From: Streptomyces sp. NRRL B-1347
GTDB lineage: Bacteria > Actinomycetota > Actinomycetes > Streptomycetales > Streptomycetaceae
Assembly: GCF_000720325.1 (NCBI RefSeq)
Contig: NZ_JOJM01000093.1
Coordinates: 1-22,654, forward strand
Reading direction: 5' to 3'
Length of the DNA: 22,654 nucleotides
This document shows positions 21,832 to 22,654 of the stretch, in pieces; positions within the stretch are counted from its first letter, which is position 1, and each line of letters opens with the position of its first letter. The translations under genes were made by a program, and so were the position numbers. Under the pieces are notes generated by a model. It searched no databases and was not told where the DNA came from. It saw only the letters and a program-made list of their open reading frames with translations.

Positions 21832-22575
21832 ATGCCGCGGCGGGCCCCGAGACGCACCCGCGGGCGAAGACGCCCGCAGCCCCGGATAGCGGGGGCGCAG
21901 CCGGTACGGGAGGACGCGCCCCGGCGGGGCCTACGGGACGTGCTGCGACGGGAGTGGCAGGACGTGGCCGTCGCCGCCTGGCGGGAGCTGCGGGCCCGGG
22001 GCGCGGCGGGCGTCGCGCTCGCCCTCTGCGGCACCGTCGCGATGATCGTGCTGCACGGCCTGGAGCAGCTGCCCGAGCCCGACCGGGTCGTCCGCATGCT
22101 CGGCGAGGTCCGCGCCGACCAGCCGCTGTGGCAGTCGCTGCTCCGCACTCCCCTGTCCGTGTTCATCCCCACCCGCGAACAGCCGCCCTGGGGCGGCGTC
22201 CCCCGCCTGGTCCTCGCCTTCGGCCTGGCGCAGCTCCTCATCGGCTGGCGCCGCACCCTCCTGGTCGCGTACGGGGCCACGCTCGCGGGCACGCTCGGCG
22301 CCCGCGTGATGGTCGCCATCGGCCCCGGCCACTGGGCCGGGGTCCCGGAGTCCTACGCCCACGCCGTGGACACGGGGGCCTCCGCGGCCGTCGTGGGCCT
22401 CTTCACCTACTTGGCGGTACGGCTGCGGGCGCCGGTCCTGTGCCTGGCCTTCGTCGTCCCCACGGTCATCGGCTCGCTCCTGAACCCGAACCTCGCGGGC
22501 CGCGAACACCTGGTGGCGGTAGCCCTCACCGCAGCGACAGCCGCAGCCCTCCACCCCCGCCGCCCCACCTCCTGA
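21832..22575 (+). CDS. Rhomboid-like polytopic membrane protein
   Basis: This is a 247-residue protein with a very basic, Arg/Pro-rich cytoplasmic N-terminus (1-55) and about six predicted membrane helices (roughly 58-76, 123-139, 142-164, 178-197, 200-217 and 224-240). The fourth helix carries TGASAAVVG with Ser184, and the last helix begins REHLVAVALTAA with His226. This is a rhomboid-style Ser-His arrangement, but it lacks the canonical GxSG (here G-A-S-A), so proteolytic activity is uncertain. Comparable streptomycete proteins are annotated rhomboid-like. The ATG at 21832 follows GGAAGG closely (3 bases), with a second purine run further upstream. An in-frame start at 21763 lies inside the dyad cluster and is less likely. 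Confidence 0.75.
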   Translation: MPRRAPRRTRGRRRPQPRIAGAQPVREDAPRRGLRDVLRREWQDVAVAAWRELRARGAAGVALALCGTVAMIVLHGLEQLPEPDRVVRMLGEVRADQPLWQSLLRTPLSVFIPTREQPPWGGVPRLVLAFGLAQLLIGWRRTLLVAYGATLAGTLGARVMVAIGPGHWAGVPESYAHAVDTGASAAVVGLFTYLAVRLRAPVLCLAFVVPTVIGSLLNPNLAGREHLVAVALTAATAAALHPRRPTS

Positions 22576-22587
22576 CCGGCCAGGCCT

Positions 22588-22598
22588 CCCCCCCCCCC
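22588..22598. repeat. Eleven-C homopolymer
   Basis: An uninterrupted run of 11 C lies 13 bases after the rhomboid-like stop codon. It is prone to slippage and miscalling. No gene is visible in the remaining bases to 22654. Confidence 0.9.
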
Positions 22599-22612
22599 GC
22601 TGTCGCGGCGGG
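22596..22612 (+). terminator. Possible GC hairpin after the rhomboid-like gene
   Basis: CCCGC (22596-22600) pairs with GCGGG (22608-22612) across a 7-base loop, followed by TT. It is short and overlaps the C run, so this is a weak call. Confidence 0.3.
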
Positions 22613-22654
22613 TTCCTCCCACCCGCCCACCCGTATCTCCCCGGCGTTGCCGGC

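Overview
The window is very GC-rich. It has frequent GTG starts, short intergenic gaps, MarR, LysR and TetR regulators, and secreted proteins with Pro- and Gly-rich membrane anchors. All of this fits a Streptomyces or close actinomycete chromosome. The first 25 bases are not genomic: they are the 3' end of a Nextera transposase adapter, so the left edge is an untrimmed contig end. I see no rRNA, tRNA, CRISPR array, insertion sequence or phage gene.

Left part (28-4805). On the minus strand lie a P-loop NTPase with about sixteen 32-residue TPR-like repeats, a 40-residue membrane peptide gene just upstream of it, and a short-chain dehydrogenase. The dehydrogenase is divergent from a MarR regulator. 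The gap between them holds two 16-bp palindromes plus extra half-sites. These overlap both predicted promoters, and the marR transcript appears to be leaderless.

Central part (4946-13610). This part holds a stand-alone NRPS-type condensation-domain protein with an altered active-site motif, a LysR regulator divergent from a seven-repeat YncE-like propeller, an HpaI-family aldolase, and a TetR regulator. These are followed by two tandem paralogous membrane-anchored PQQ-like propeller proteins with matching cysteine pairs. A hairpin that contains both stop codons separates the second propeller from the convergent operon.

Right part (13605-20210). Two divergent operons face each other. The minus-strand operon encodes an AfsQ1-like response regulator, a sensor kinase and a GerMN-like lipoprotein. 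The plus-strand operon encodes a lipoprotein with a duplicated Cys-Met-Arg motif, a peptidoglycan-binding adaptor, an ABC ATPase and a MacB-like permease. All five internal junctions are the same 4-base GTGA overlap. The natural reading is an envelope-sensing two-component system next to a MacAB-like exporter that it may control.

Right edge (20241-22654). A short Orn/Lys/Arg decarboxylase and a polytopic rhomboid-like membrane protein close the window. I see no gene in the last 79 bases, which contain an 11-C homopolymer.
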